The translations under genes and the position numbers were made by a program. Shown here piece after piece: positions 44,364 through 54,210 of a stretch of DNA of 64,000 nucleotides (positions are counted from its first letter, which is position 1; each line of letters starts with the position of its first letter). The DNA is from Bradyrhizobium sp. ORS 285. GTDB lineage: Bacteria; Pseudomonadota; Alphaproteobacteria; Rhizobiales; Xanthobacteraceae. Below the pieces are notes generated by a model, which searched no databases, was not told where the DNA came from, and worked only from the letters and a program-made list of their open reading frames with translations. The stretch is from positions 3,493,001 to 3,557,000 of the forward strand of contig NZ_LT859959.1 in NCBI RefSeq assembly GCF_900176205.1, given 5' to 3'.

Positions 44364-47300
44364 GTGCAGCTTTTCTCGATCATGATCGGTGCGTGGAAGA
44401 CGGTGTTCCAGCAGTTTATGATTCGCTGGTTGTCGGCCGCCAGCTACGTGAGAACGTTGGCGGTGACGGCATTTGTCCTTCTCGCGGCCATGGGCGCTTC
44501 GATCTCATCGGCGCAGGCGGCCTGCGATCAAACCAGCAGCTCCACCAGCGGTGCGACGATCACTTTCACGTCGACGCCCCAGACCTATACCCTCTGTCTG
44601 AACGTCCCCGGCACCAACACCGGAAACGACGCGGTCATCTACGGCCTCTACGGCACGTCCGCACGGATGCGTCGACCTTCTTCCCCATCGGGGGCAGCAG
44701 CACGAGCGCCTTCAGCAACTATAGTCCGACGACGTCCAAGGCCAGCTACACGCTGGTTCCGAGCAGCGGAAACGACAACGGCCAGAACGCAAATACGGGC
44801 AATGCAAAGATCACCATCACGCTGAACAGCCTGACGGGCGGCGGTCAGGATACGATCACGCTCTACTATGCGTCCAACTGTAGCGACGCTCTTCTGTCAT
44901 GCTCGTCCAACCCGGCGCCGGCCACCACGCCCTGGGTCATCACCGTCAACCTGCCCGGCCCCACCGCGACTCAGGCGATCGCGTCCAAGGGGCTGACCGT
45001 CAACACCGCGACGACCTCGTTCACGCCGGTCACCGGTTCCGGCGGCACCGGGTCGCTCACTTATGGCATCAACCCGGGGCTTCCGAACGGCCTGTCCTTC
45101 AACACAGCCACGGGCGCGATCACCGGCACGCCTACGGTCACGAGCCCCGCAACCACTTATACCGTCACTATCACCGACACCAACAGCGCCACCGCCAGCA
45201 ACACGTTTCAACTGACGGTCAACGGCCCGGTGACGGCGACGCAGTTGGTGGCGTCCAAGACGCTGACGCAGAATCAACCCTCGGCTAATTTCACGCCGAT
45301 CACCGGCGGCGGCGGCACTCTGAACTACACCTACAGTATCTCACCGTCCCTGCCCTCGGGCCTGACGCTCAGTGCGTCGACCGGCGCGATCACGGGTACG
45401 CCGACCGCCACGAGCGGGTCGCAGACCTATACGATCACCGTGACCGACGCCAACTCGGCGACCGCCTCGAATACGTTCACGCTTGCCGTCAACGGCGCGG
45501 TCACGGCGACACAGTCGGTCGCCTCGAAGATACTGACCCGGAACCAGCCCGCGACCAACTTCACCCCGGTCACCGGTGGCGGCGGCACGACCTCACTGAC
45601 CTACAGCGTCTCGCCATCGCTGCCCGCGGGCCTTTCGCTCAGCAGCAGCACCGGCGCGATCACGGGCACGCCGACCGCGACCAGCGGTGCGACCACCTAT
45701 ACGATCACCGTCACCGACGCCAACAATGCCACCGCGAGCAACACGTTCAGCCTGACGGTCAACAGCGCGGTCACGGCGACGATATCGGTGACCTCGGCCA
45801 CCGTCACCGTGAACACGGCGATCACACCGTTCATCCCGATCGCAGGCGGCGGCGGCACGTCACCCCTGTCGTACGCGATCTCGCCGGGCCTGCCGTCCGG
45901 CCTCAGCTTCAACACGGCCACCGGCCAGGTCACTGGCACGCCGACCGTGACCAGCACCACCACCACCTATACCGTGACGGTGACGGATGCCAACAACGGC
46001 ACCGCCAGCAACACCTTTCAGGTGACGGTCAACGGTCCGTTGAGCGCGACGCAGGCGATCGCCTCCAAGTCGCTGACACAGAATACGGCGGCAACCTCGT
46101 TCACGCCGGTCACCCCAGCAGGCGGCACGCCGTCCTACGCCTACAGCATCTCACCGTCCCTGCCCACCGGCCTCACGTTCAGCACGAGCAGCGGAGCGAT
46201 CACGGGAACGCCGACGGTGATCAGCGGCGCCACCAACTACACGGTCACGATCACCGATGCCAACAGCGCCACTGCCAGCAGCAATTTCAGCCTGACGGTG
46301 AACGGCCCGGTGACCGCGACGCAGGCGGTCGCGTCGAAGGTCGTGACCGCAAACCAGGCGGCCACCGCCTTCACGCCGGTGACCGGCGGCGGCGGCACCA
46401 CGCCCTACACCTACAGCGTATCGCCTTCGCTACCCGCAGGTCTGACGATCAACAGCTCAACCGGCAGCATCAGCGGCACGCCGACGACCGCGAGCGGAGC
46501 CACCACCTACACTGTCACCGTGACCGATGCGGCCAGCGCGACCGCGACCAACACATTCAGCCTGACGGTCAGCGGCGCGGTCGCCGCGACGACGGCCGTG
46601 CCGTCCACCACGCTGCCGTACAATCAGCCGGTCACGCCGTTCACGCCGGTGACCGGATCGGGCGGCACGGGGACGCTGACCTATGCGGTGTCTCCCACTT
46701 TGCCGGCCGGCCTCAGCTTCAATACGTCGAACGGCCAGGTCACCGGCACGCCGACGGTGCCGACTGCGGCGACGACCTTCACGGTCACCGTCGCCGACAT
46801 CAACAGCGCGACCGCGAGCGCGACCTTCAGCCTGACCGTCAACGGTCCGGTCGCGGCGACGACGGCCGTGCCCTCCACCACGCTGCCGATCAACCAGGCG
46901 GTGACGCCGTTCACGCCGGTGACGGGCTCCGGCGGCACCGGCGCGCTGACCTATGCGGTGTCTCCTGCCTTGCCGGCGGGGCTCAGCTTCAATGCGTCGA
47001 ATGGCCAGATCAGCGGCACGCCGACCACGACCACGCCGGCGGCGACCTATACGGTGACGGTGACCGACACCGTCAGCGCGACCGCCAGCGCCACGTTCAG
47101 CCTCTCGGTCGGGCGGCTCGACACAAAGGTGGCGCTGACATCGTCGCAGAACCCGAGTCAGTTCGGCCAGCCGGTGACCTTCACCGCGACCGTGACGCCG
47201 CAAGTCGTCGGCGGCGGCACGCCGACCGGCACCGTCACCTTCAACGACAATGGCTCGCCGATCGGTACGGCCACGCTGACGGGCGGCGTCGCGACGCTTG

Positions 47301-48589
47301 CCATTTCGACGCTGACCGTCGGCAGCCATACCATCACGGCAAGCTATGGCGGCAGCGCGCTGTTCACGGCGAGCACGTCGCCCGGGCTGGCTCAGACCGT
47401 CAACGTGCCGATCGACAGCGTGCGGCTGCGCTCGCTGCAGCAGACCGTCTCCAAGATGGTGGCGCAGAACTCCGGGCAGGCGATCTCCGGCGCCATCGAT
47501 GATGCCATTGCCGATGGCTTCAGCGACGGCGGCGGGGCGTTCCTGACGCCGGGCGGTACGCGCATGCGCTTCAACTTCTCGGCCGATCCACGGGATCAGG
47601 ACGAGCGGCCTCCGGCCGCGGACGGCGCCACGGGCACCAATGCCGCGTCCTCCCTGCTGCCCGGCCGGGAGCCACCGCGCGGTCGCGGCCGCGGCCGGGT
47701 TGACGATGCCTTCGCCGCGATCGACCGCGGCGACAAGAAGCAGGCGGTGCCGAAATGGCACGAGCAAAAGGAGTGGCTGCTGTGGGCCGACGTGCGTGGC
47801 ACCGGCGTCGACCGCTTCGGCACGACCAGCACAGGCGGCGTCACCCAGTCCAGCCAGGCCTCGCTCTACGGCCAGCAGCTCAACGCCATGATGGGGCTGA
47901 CCTATCGCGCGTCGCCGAGTATCCTGGTTGGCGTGCTCGGCGGCTACGAGACGTTCAGCTACACCCAGCAGGACATCAACGGAAAGCTGAAGGGCGACGG
48001 CTGGACGACCGGCGCCTATCTCGGCTGGAAGATCGTGCCGACCTTGCGCTTCGATGCCGCCGTCGCCTATTCCGGCATCGGCTATGACGGCAGCGCGGGC
48101 ACCGCGCAGGGCAGCTTCAACGGCCAGCGCTGGATGCTCTCCTCCGGCCTGACCGGCACCTACAAATTGGCTGGCGTAGTGCTGGAGCCGTCGACCAAGG
48201 TCTACGCGCTGTGGGAGCACCAGAACGCCTACACCGACTCGCTGGGCACACGGCAGGGCTCCTACGACTTCGCGAGCGGCCGCGCCTCCAGCGGTCTGCG
48301 CGCCGCCACCCCCGTCGCCTGGCTCGATAGCGGCCTGCTGCTGACGCCGTTCCTCGGCATGTATGGCGACTATTATTTCAACAAGGAGGACGCCAACGCG
48401 CTCGTCGCCGGCGCGCTGGCCTCGACGCCACTGCTGCAGGGCTGGTCGGCCCGCTTCACCGGCGGCCTCGGCATCGAGACCGCCGGTGGTGCCGGCCTGG
48501 GTCTCGGCGCCGAATATGGCGGCATCGGCGGCAACACCCGCGTCTGGACCTTCTCGGCCAAGGCGCGGGTGCCGTTCAGCGCCCGGTGA
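44364..48589 (+). CDS. Giant autotransporter with eight Ig-like repeats, interrupted by a frameshift
   Basis: The N-terminal part, read from GTG 44364 (ATG 44382 also possible), gives a long signal peptide ending SISSAQAAC and a beta-rich start. At about 44661-44663 one base is missing: the frame that makes sense before (ending IYGLYGTSA) stops at 44825, while the sensible continuation (TDASTFFPIGGSSTSAF) is in the next frame and stays open to 48589. The body has eight 90-residue putative-Ig repeats (44963-47122), one Big_3-like Ig domain (about 47123-47405), a linker, and a C-terminal beta-barrel of about 280 residues (EWLLWADVRGTG ... WTFSAKARVPF). It is a predicted surface adhesin. As written it lacks its signal peptide, so it is a pseudogene, a phase-off form or a sequencing error. 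Confidence 0.85.
44963..47122 (+). repeat. Eight tandem 270-base repeats inside the autotransporter gene
   Basis: The unit starts with TATQAIASK-like residues, then FTPVTGGGGT, SPSLPAGLSF, GTPTxTSGATTYTVTVTDAN and SATASNTFSLTVNGP. Units start every 270 bases (44963, 45233 and so on to 46853) with no length change. The last two units share a different opening (AATTAVPSTTLP) and form a sub-group, evidence of recent duplication. Confidence 0.9.
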
Positions 48590-48613
48590 GGCGGCAGCGG
48601 CTCCTCGAATCAA

Positions 48614-48635
48614 AACCGCCCCGGATGGGGCGGTT
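48614..48635 (-). terminator. Terminator between the autotransporter and rlpA
   Basis: AACCGCCCC (48614-48622), a 4-base loop and GGGGCGGTT (48627-48635) form a perfect 9-bp stem. On the minus strand it is followed by TTTTGA, so it ends rlpA transcription; it can also act on the plus-strand autotransporter transcript. Confidence 0.7.
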
Positions 48636-48678
48636 CACGGCATTCAGATCAGTGTCGCGCGATCAATAAAGCCGGGAA

Positions 48679-49599
48679 TCAGTAAAGGCCGCGGCCGCCC
48701 ATGATGTCGCGTGCTTCGTCGGCGCCGTCATTGGCGGTCGTCTCTCCCTGCGAGACGTAGCGGCCGCTCTGGTCATAGGAAACCGCGCGCGGATTATCGA
48801 GGGGGCGTCCCCTCGAGCGGCTGGAGGCCGACAGCTCGGAGGTCGCGCCGATCGAGGCCATGTCGGCCGAGGTGTTGCCGAGCGTGTAGGGCCGGCCCTC
48901 CGGCATCGGGATCTCGCCGCGGATCGGACGGCTTGCGCCCATCTCCGGCACGAACGGTTTGGCCGAGGCGACGCGGACCAGCGACGGCGCGGGCGCCGGG
49001 ATGCCGGTGCGCAGGGTCGCCATCAACTGGGTATCGTCGGAGCCCTCGAGCGGCGCCCGGCCGACATATTCGACGCGCACCTTGGCGATGCCGTTGCCCT
49101 TGAACTCGAGCAGGTCGGCGGCCTTGTTGGAGACGTCGATCAGCCGGTTGCCGTGATACGGCCCGCGATCATTGATTCGCACGATCAGTGATTTGCCGTT
49201 GGCCAGATTGGTGACCCGCGCATAGCTCGGCAGCGGCAGGGTCGGATGCGCCGCCGTGAGCGAGGCCATGTCGAACACCTCGCCATTGGCGGTCAGGCGC
49301 CCGTGGAAATCGTCGCCATACCAGGACGCCATGCCCTCGGCGCGATAATTGGTGTCCTCTTCCGGCACGTAGGTCTTGCCGGCGACCGTATACGGCTTGC
49401 CGACGCGATAAACGCCGCCGCCCTTCGGCACCGGCTCGCCGAAACCGACGACGCGTGGGCTCGACGACACGCCGTATTTCGGATCGACCTTGCTGGCGAA
49501 TTTGTTGGAGGAGGCGCAATTCGCGACCATCAGGCAGGCGAGAATCGCGACAGCGCCGCGCACCGCTCTCCCGGCCGGATCTGTTTGATCAATCCCCAT
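48679..49599 (-). CDS. rlpA: RlpA-family septal-ring lytic transglycosylase (lipoprotein)
   Basis: A 306-residue lipoprotein with the lipobox VANC (about residues 25-28). The double-psi beta-barrel catalytic domain (about 80-175) shows GMASWYGDDFHGRLTANGEVFD, the catalytic Asp region VRINDRGPYHGNRLIDVSNKAA and the conserved His. RlpA cleaves denuded glycans at the division septum. The C-terminal 130 residues are low-complexity, with no clear SPOR domain, unlike the E. coli protein. ATG 49599 gives the signal peptide; the frame is open to 49689 but without similarity. Confidence 0.9.
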   Translation of the reverse strand: MGIDQTDPAGRAVRGAVAILACLMVANCASSNKFASKVDPKYGVSSSPRVVGFGEPVPKGGGVYRVGKPYTVAGKTYVPEEDTNYRAEGMASWYGDDFHGRLTANGEVFDMASLTAAHPTLPLPSYARVTNLANGKSLIVRINDRGPYHGNRLIDVSNKAADLLEFKGNGIAKVRVEYVGRAPLEGSDDTQLMATLRTGIPAPAPSLVRVASAKPFVPEMGASRPIRGEIPMPEGRPYTLGNTSADMASIGATSELSASSRSRGRPLDNPRAVSYDQSGRYVSQGETTANDGADEARDIMGGRGLY

Positions 49600-49986
49600 C
49601 GACCCCAAATACCAATTCGCCGGTGGTCGTTCGAGCCGCGCCCCGCAGGCCCTCACGTACCGGCTTCTCCCCGAGTCGCATCCCCGCAACTCACTGCATA
49701 AGGATAACGCAACCCGAACACGGCGGAAATGGGGTGGGCCCCGCCGTGGTTAACCGGAGCTTTCCCGAGCCCTTCGCGCCTATCACGGCGGTTGTTCGTG
49801 CTGTGCGATAGGTGCCCTCGCGTGCACGGATCCGCCCCGCCATGTTGCGAGTGCACCTTTTTGGACACATATGTTGCGTGAAAACCTCACTTAGGGGCGT
49901 TCTCATTTACCTCCCCTGAATCATTTTGACTGTGCAGGGCTGCACGTCGTTTCCTTCACACGGGGCGCAACAAGGGTGTGTTCACG

Positions 49987-50076
49987 ATGATCGAAGCAAT
50001 GACAGCGGTGATGGGCTTGGTTGGCGCCGGCATCTTCCTCGCTCACGCGTTTGAAGGGGTCCGTTCGCGGGCCTGA
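49987..50076 (+). CDS. Small hydrophobic protein (29 residues)
   Basis: Short ORF MIEAMTAVMGLVGAGIFLAH followed by AFEGVRSRA and a TGA stop. AAGGG lies about nine bases before ATG 49987. One membrane helix with a short basic tail, a layout I recall for tiny conserved proteins in Bradyrhizobium. It lies in an otherwise empty 950-base gap between rlpA and tRNA-Ser. The longer antisense frame over the same stretch has no recognisable product. Confidence 0.5.
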   Translation: MIEAMTAVMGLVGAGIFLAHAFEGVRSRA

Positions 50077-50233
50077 TGCTGCAAAGGTCGGACAGCCGAC
50101 GACACGGTCGGCTTTCGTCCGCTTCAACCACGACCCTTCAGGATTGACCTGAAGCTGCACTCTCTCCGAGCCGGGCCTTCGATTGAACAAGCCCGCGAGT
50201 TCGGACCGCAAATCTGGCCGCAGCGGGTGGCCC

Positions 50234-50332
50234 ATGCGACACCAAGATCTGTTTTCGGGCGGCTTTCTCGCCCTGGCAGCCGTGAGCACCGCCGTATTGT
50301 GCTCGAGCCTGATGGTTTTTGCGTTCATGTAA
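50234..50332 (+). CDS. Small hydrophobic protein (32 residues)
   Basis: ORF starting MRHQDLFSGGFLALAAVSTA and ending LMVFAFM with TAA. Polar N-terminus and one long hydrophobic segment, so a single-pass membrane peptide. A CGGGTGG stretch precedes ATG 50234 but is close. It lies 157 bases after the other small ORF and before tRNA-Ser. Support is compositional only. Confidence 0.4.
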   Translation: MRHQDLFSGGFLALAAVSTAVLCSSLMVFAFM

Positions 50333-50551
50333 ACGAGGCCGGGCGCTCCGAGCGCCGGCGCGATTGACCGTTGCCCTGGGCGACGGGGATCCCGCGCGAA
50401 GCTCGCCCCGACCGGCGATTCGAACGCCCGAGATTCGCCTCGGCGCGAAACCGCCGTTGACGAGCCGCAAGCCAGCACCCTAAACAGGGCTCGCGAGGAC
50501 GCTGCTCATCATGCCGACTCGCTCGCGCGCATTCCGGAACCACGCCGGATT

Positions 50552-50641
50552 GGAAGGGTGGCCGAGTGGTTTAAGGCACCGGTCTTGAAAACCGGCGTGC
50601 CCGCAAGGGTACCGTGGGTTCGAATCCCACCCCTTCCGCCA
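50552..50641 (+). tRNA. tRNA-Ser (UGA)
   Basis: The acceptor stem GGAAGGG (50552-50558) pairs with CCCTTCC (50631-50637), followed by discriminator G and an encoded CCA (50639-50641). The anticodon loop CTTGAAA between CCGGT and ACCGG gives anticodon TGA. A long variable arm (GCGTGCCCGCAAGGGTACC) and the T loop GGTTCGAATCC are as expected for a class II serine tRNA. Confidence 0.97.
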
Positions 50642-50922
50642 GATGTTGTTCGCCGTTGTTCTGAATTTTAAAATTAATACCTATGATCTAACCGGTGGTC
50701 CTTTACTTTGGCGTTCTCCGACGTTCTCGCCAATCAGGGCCTTGAGTTCTGCGCAGGCTTTTCTTCGGAACACCCACGATCCCGGGGCGTAAGTGGGGCA
50801 ACGCCCATCGAGCGGAAGCGCGCGGCGCAAGGCTTTAGTACCCCGCTCAATTCCGATAGAAAGCTCCGGCTTCGTGCTGATTGACATTACTTTGAAAGAT
50901 CCTCCGGCTTGGAATTCTGAGC

Positions 50923-51441
50923 ATGACAACAACCATTCAGACTCCAGCAGAATTTCTTACGCATGTAGTGGATCCTGACTTGGCGGCATTCGCGTCAAGT
51001 GTCCAACTCCGGCTTGCATATCACGCGTGCAATTCGCTCTTTGCATTGCGAGATTGGGTATATGAAACCCACAAAGGTAAGGTGTGGAGCTTTCAAGGAA
51101 CACAGTTCCAGGCGATCTCGGGTAAAACGAAATTTCTAGCCGACCTCCGCACTATTGAAGCCGATTTTGAAATAGTAGCAGACATCGCCAACGCCTCGAA
51201 ACATATGGTCTTGGACAGCGGGCGCCGTCTTACGAGTTTGTACGGCTCGGCGAACGTCCACATTCACACCTCCGGTGGCTCAGGGCTGCTTGGGTTCGGC
51301 GCGATAGGAGCCGGCGCCATCGGATCCGTGCCCACAACGAGCGTCTTCGTTCAAATCGGAACCGGCTTCCATGACGTTCAGCAATGCGCGAACAAGGTCC
51401 ATGCGGTCTGGAAGCAACTGTTCTCCGAGAACGGCTGGTGA
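50923..51441 (+). CDS. Hypothetical protein, possibly HEPN-like
   Basis: The 172-residue product is unrecognised, but the pattern LRLAYHACNSLFALRDWVYE ... FEIVADIANASKHMVLD (two helices, the second with N-A-S-K-H) resembles a group of stand-alone helical proteins related to HEPN domains. A Gly-rich stretch (SGGSGLLGFGAIGAGAIG) follows and a second beta/alpha part ends the protein. Codon use is more AT-rich than the neighbours, and it lies 281 bases downstream of a tRNA gene, a common integration site. I see no integrase or repeated tRNA end here. Confidence 0.55.
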   Translation: MTTTIQTPAEFLTHVVDPDLAAFASSVQLRLAYHACNSLFALRDWVYETHKGKVWSFQGTQFQAISGKTKFLADLRTIEADFEIVADIANASKHMVLDSGRRLTSLYGSANVHIHTSGGSGLLGFGAIGAGAIGSVPTTSVFVQIGTGFHDVQQCANKVHAVWKQLFSENGW

Positions 51442-51610
51442 CCAGAATGACCGAGCTTTTGATTTTCCGCGCAGCCGGCCACCACTCGTGCTACCGCACC
51501 GAATGGCACGCGCAAGCAGTGTTAACCGCAGTCGACCATAGTCGAAAGAGACTGTGCCCCTCGACTAAGCGACATACGGCTTGAGGGGGCGACGTGCTCG
51601 CTCCGCTAAA

Positions 51611-52348
51611 CTAATCCAGCCCCCTCTCCCGGCTTAACCTCACCATCTCGTCAATAAAGATCTGCTTCTGCTTGTCGTCGAGGCTGGTGAACAGCGGCTC
51701 GGAGGTGTCGGCGACGGCGCGCTGGTCGGCGGCGCGGTCGACTAGGAATTGGGCTTCGTTGCGCATCTGCTCGACGAAGTCGTCGGGCGGGTCACGCTTG
51801 GCCCTGGCGATACGCAAATTGAGGCGATCGGCGCCGTTGCGGCCGAGGGCGTGCATCGCATTGGCGAACGGGCCCCAGTTCTTGGCCTGCTCCTCGGTCA
51901 GATTCAGCCCCGTCTTCAGACGCTCGACATTGGCGTCGCTGTTGGCCACGATCTGCTCGGCTGTGAGCTCAGGCACACCCGGCTGCGTCAGCATCGGCGC
52001 GGCCTTTGCGACCTTGCTGGCTTTCGGCATCTTGGCTGACTTCGCCTTCTTGCCCTCCGGAGCAGGCGCTGCCGGCGCGGGTTGAGCGTTTGGCTGCCCG
52101 TCGTTTCCCGTCAGCACGCCGGTCACGCCCGTGACCACGCCGACGACGCCGCCGATCGCGCCACCCAGCACGCCACCAACCGGGCCGGCCGCCTTGTTAC
52201 CTTCGCGGGCGCCCTGCTCGACACCTTTGAACAGTCCCTGCGCGGCAACCTGACGCGGCAGCGCCATCGTGGCGCCGAGCATCAGCAGCACGGCTGCTGC
52301 GCTGCAGAGAGGACGGCGCACCCCTCTTCCCCATTGGCCGCTCGTCAT
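51611..52348 (-). CDS. LTXXQ-motif (Spy/CpxP-like) envelope protein
   Basis: A 245-residue protein with a signal peptide (about 1-36, ending RQVAAQ), a Gly/Val-rich stretch (GGVLGGAIGGVVGVVTGVTG), a Lys/Ala/Pro linker and a helical C-terminal LTXXQ domain: LNLTEEQAKNWGPFANAMHA and SLDDKQKQIFIDEMVRL. Related proteins act as periplasmic chaperones or stress sensors. ATG 52348 has AAGGAG upstream; the longer frame beyond it is not supported. Confidence 0.8.
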   Translation of the reverse strand: MTSGQWGRGVRRPLCSAAAVLLMLGATMALPRQVAAQGLFKGVEQGAREGNKAAGPVGGVLGGAIGGVVGVVTGVTGVLTGNDGQPNAQPAPAAPAPEGKKAKSAKMPKASKVAKAAPMLTQPGVPELTAEQIVANSDANVERLKTGLNLTEEQAKNWGPFANAMHALGRNGADRLNLRIARAKRDPPDDFVEQMRNEAQFLVDRAADQRAVADTSEPLFTSLDDKQKQIFIDEMVRLSRERGLD

Positions 52349-52735
52349 CAGCTCGAACTCCTTCGCCCCGACAGCAACGACCGCAGCAGCGATGCCGGCG
52401 ATCCCTTGTGAGTCGGCGGAAATTCTAGCGTTGCCGCAACGCGCAAGTCCATCTGCCGCACGACGTAGTGCATCGAGATCAGTCGACTCTCGCGGTCCGA
52501 TCCCGGAGCGCTTTGCGTTGCAACGCGTCTCATTGCGACGCAATCGACCGGGCACCCTGCGACGAATTGTGCACGCCATCAGTTCTAAGTTTCGCCGCAC
52601 CTGCTTTCTCGACAGCCGCGCGCAATTCTGCTCTGATTACACCCAAGCGAAATCCAAGCGCGCATGACGCGACGCACAACTAACAAACAGGATTCGCGGT
52701 CAACCGAATGCTTGGCTCACCAGGGAGGGAACGCC
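52349..52735. other. 387-base divergent promoter region
   Basis: Lies between the LTXXQ gene and the sugar ABC operon and should contain both promoters. The end next to the ABC operon has GGGAGGGAACGCC just before ATG 52736, a strong ribosome site. I see no operator dyad, RNA gene or supported ORF. Confidence 0.4.
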
Positions 52736-54076
52736 ATGTCACGGAGGAAGCTGAACCGCCGACAATTCGTTGCTGCGACCGCTGCCACATCGGCGGTCAT
52801 GATTACCGCGCCTTATGTGCGCGGCGCCTATGCCGCCGGCAAACTGTCGATGGGATTCTGGGATCACTGGGTTCCCGGCGCCAACCAGGCCTCGACCGAT
52901 CTCGTCAATGAGTGGGCCGCGAAGGAGAAGGTCGAGGTCCAGATCGACTACATCACCAGCCAGGGCAAGAAGATCGAGCTGACCATCGCTGCCGAAGGTG
53001 CGGCGAAATCGGGCCATGACCTGATCGCCATGCCGACCTGGTGGCCGCATGCCCATGCCGAGCTGCTCGAGCCCGTCAACGACATCATGGGGCCGATCAT
53101 CCAGGAGAATGGCGAGGTCAACGGCACGGTCAAATATCTCGGCCAGTCCGGCGGCAAGTGGCTCGCGGTGCCCTCCTGCGTCGGCAGCCAGATCAAGGGT
53201 CCCTGCACCCGCATCGACCTGATGAAGAAGCACGCCGGGATCGATGTGCAGGAGCTCTATCCGGCCGGCAGCCCGCCGAAGGCGGACAGTTGGACCACGG
53301 AGACGTTCCTGAAGGCGGCGGAGGCCTGCCAGAAGGGCGGCGTGCCCTTCGGCATCGGGCTGGGCGAGACCACCGACAGCGTCGACTCCGCGGGCGCCTT
53401 CTTCCAGGCGTTCGGCGCCGAGCTCGTCAACGCCAAGGGCGATGTCACGGTGAAGACCGACGCCGTGCGCCAGGCGCTCGAATTCTACAAGCGGCTGATC
53501 GCGGCGCTGCCGCCGGATGTCGCCTCCTGGGACGATGCCTCGAACAACAAATGGCTGGTGTCGGGCAAGGGCGCGATGATCATGAATCCGCCGAGCGCGT
53601 GGGCGGTGGCCAAGCGTGACGCGCCGCAGATCGCCGAGCAGTGCTGGACGCACGGTTTCCCCGTTGGCCCCAAGGGCCGCTATGCGCCGTTCCTGCCGTA
53701 CTTCTGGAGCATCTGGTCATTCTCGAAGAACAAGGAAGCCGCGAAGAGCCTGATCGTGCACCTGTCGAAGCCGGCCTCGATCGAGAAGATGGTGGCGGCG
53801 AGCGGCGGCTACGATCTGCCGGCGTACGAGAAGCTGACCACGCTCAAGATCTGGCAGGAACAGGGACCGCCGAAGGGGACGCTCTATCACTATCCCAATC
53901 CCTACAACCACCAGACGCTCTCGATCGCGGCCTCCCCTGCTCCCCCGAAGATCGCGCAGCAGATCTACGCGCAGGCAACCATGACCAAGATGTGCCTGCG
54001 CTACGCCCAGGGCGAGAAGATGGAAGCGACGCTGGCGTGGGCCGAAGGCGAGTGCGAAGGGTTTATGCGCAGCTGA
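52736..54076 (+). CDS. ABC transporter substrate-binding protein, sugar type (family 1)
   Basis: Periplasmic binding protein of 446 residues with a Tat leader (MSRRKLNRRQFVAATAAT). The type-B extracellular binding fold shows GFWDHWVPGANQASTDLVNE near the start and a GKGAMIMNPPSAWAVA hinge segment. It should bind a carbohydrate, polyol or related solute. First of five genes (binding protein, two permeases, ATPase, dehydrogenase) with short gaps or overlaps. The ligand is not readable, but the terminal dehydrogenase gene hints at a sugar acid or hydroxy acid. Confidence 0.9.
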   Translation: MSRRKLNRRQFVAATAATSAVMITAPYVRGAYAAGKLSMGFWDHWVPGANQASTDLVNEWAAKEKVEVQIDYITSQGKKIELTIAAEGAAKSGHDLIAMPTWWPHAHAELLEPVNDIMGPIIQENGEVNGTVKYLGQSGGKWLAVPSCVGSQIKGPCTRIDLMKKHAGIDVQELYPAGSPPKADSWTTETFLKAAEACQKGGVPFGIGLGETTDSVDSAGAFFQAFGAELVNAKGDVTVKTDAVRQALEFYKRLIAALPPDVASWDDASNNKWLVSGKGAMIMNPPSAWAVAKRDAPQIAEQCWTHGFPVGPKGRYAPFLPYFWSIWSFSKNKEAAKSLIVHLSKPASIEKMVAASGGYDLPAYEKLTTLKIWQEQGPPKGTLYHYPNPYNHQTLSIAASPAPPKIAQQIYAQATMTKMCLRYAQGEKMEATLAWAEGECEGFMRS

Positions 54077-54210
54077 GCACGCGCGACTTCCAATCCCGGC
54101 GGCCCGCCTCGTGCGGGCCGCCGCCACCAGCATCGTGTGCCCGCAAAGGTCCCATGCCCGTCACGTGAAGCCCGGCCCGCCGCCGGGAGCGCCACGAGGA
54201 GCCTGCTCTC

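Noticed and set aside
46457..48613. Open frame of 718 codons antisense to the autotransporter
   Set aside because: It mirrors the repeat structure of the sense gene and has an Arg/Ala/Gly-biased composition typical of antisense frames in GC-rich DNA. The sense strand has a clear Ig-repeat and barrel protein.
50552..51600. Integrated island with duplicated tRNA end
   Set aside because: No second copy of the tRNA-Ser 3-prime end and no integrase gene were seen downstream inside the window.
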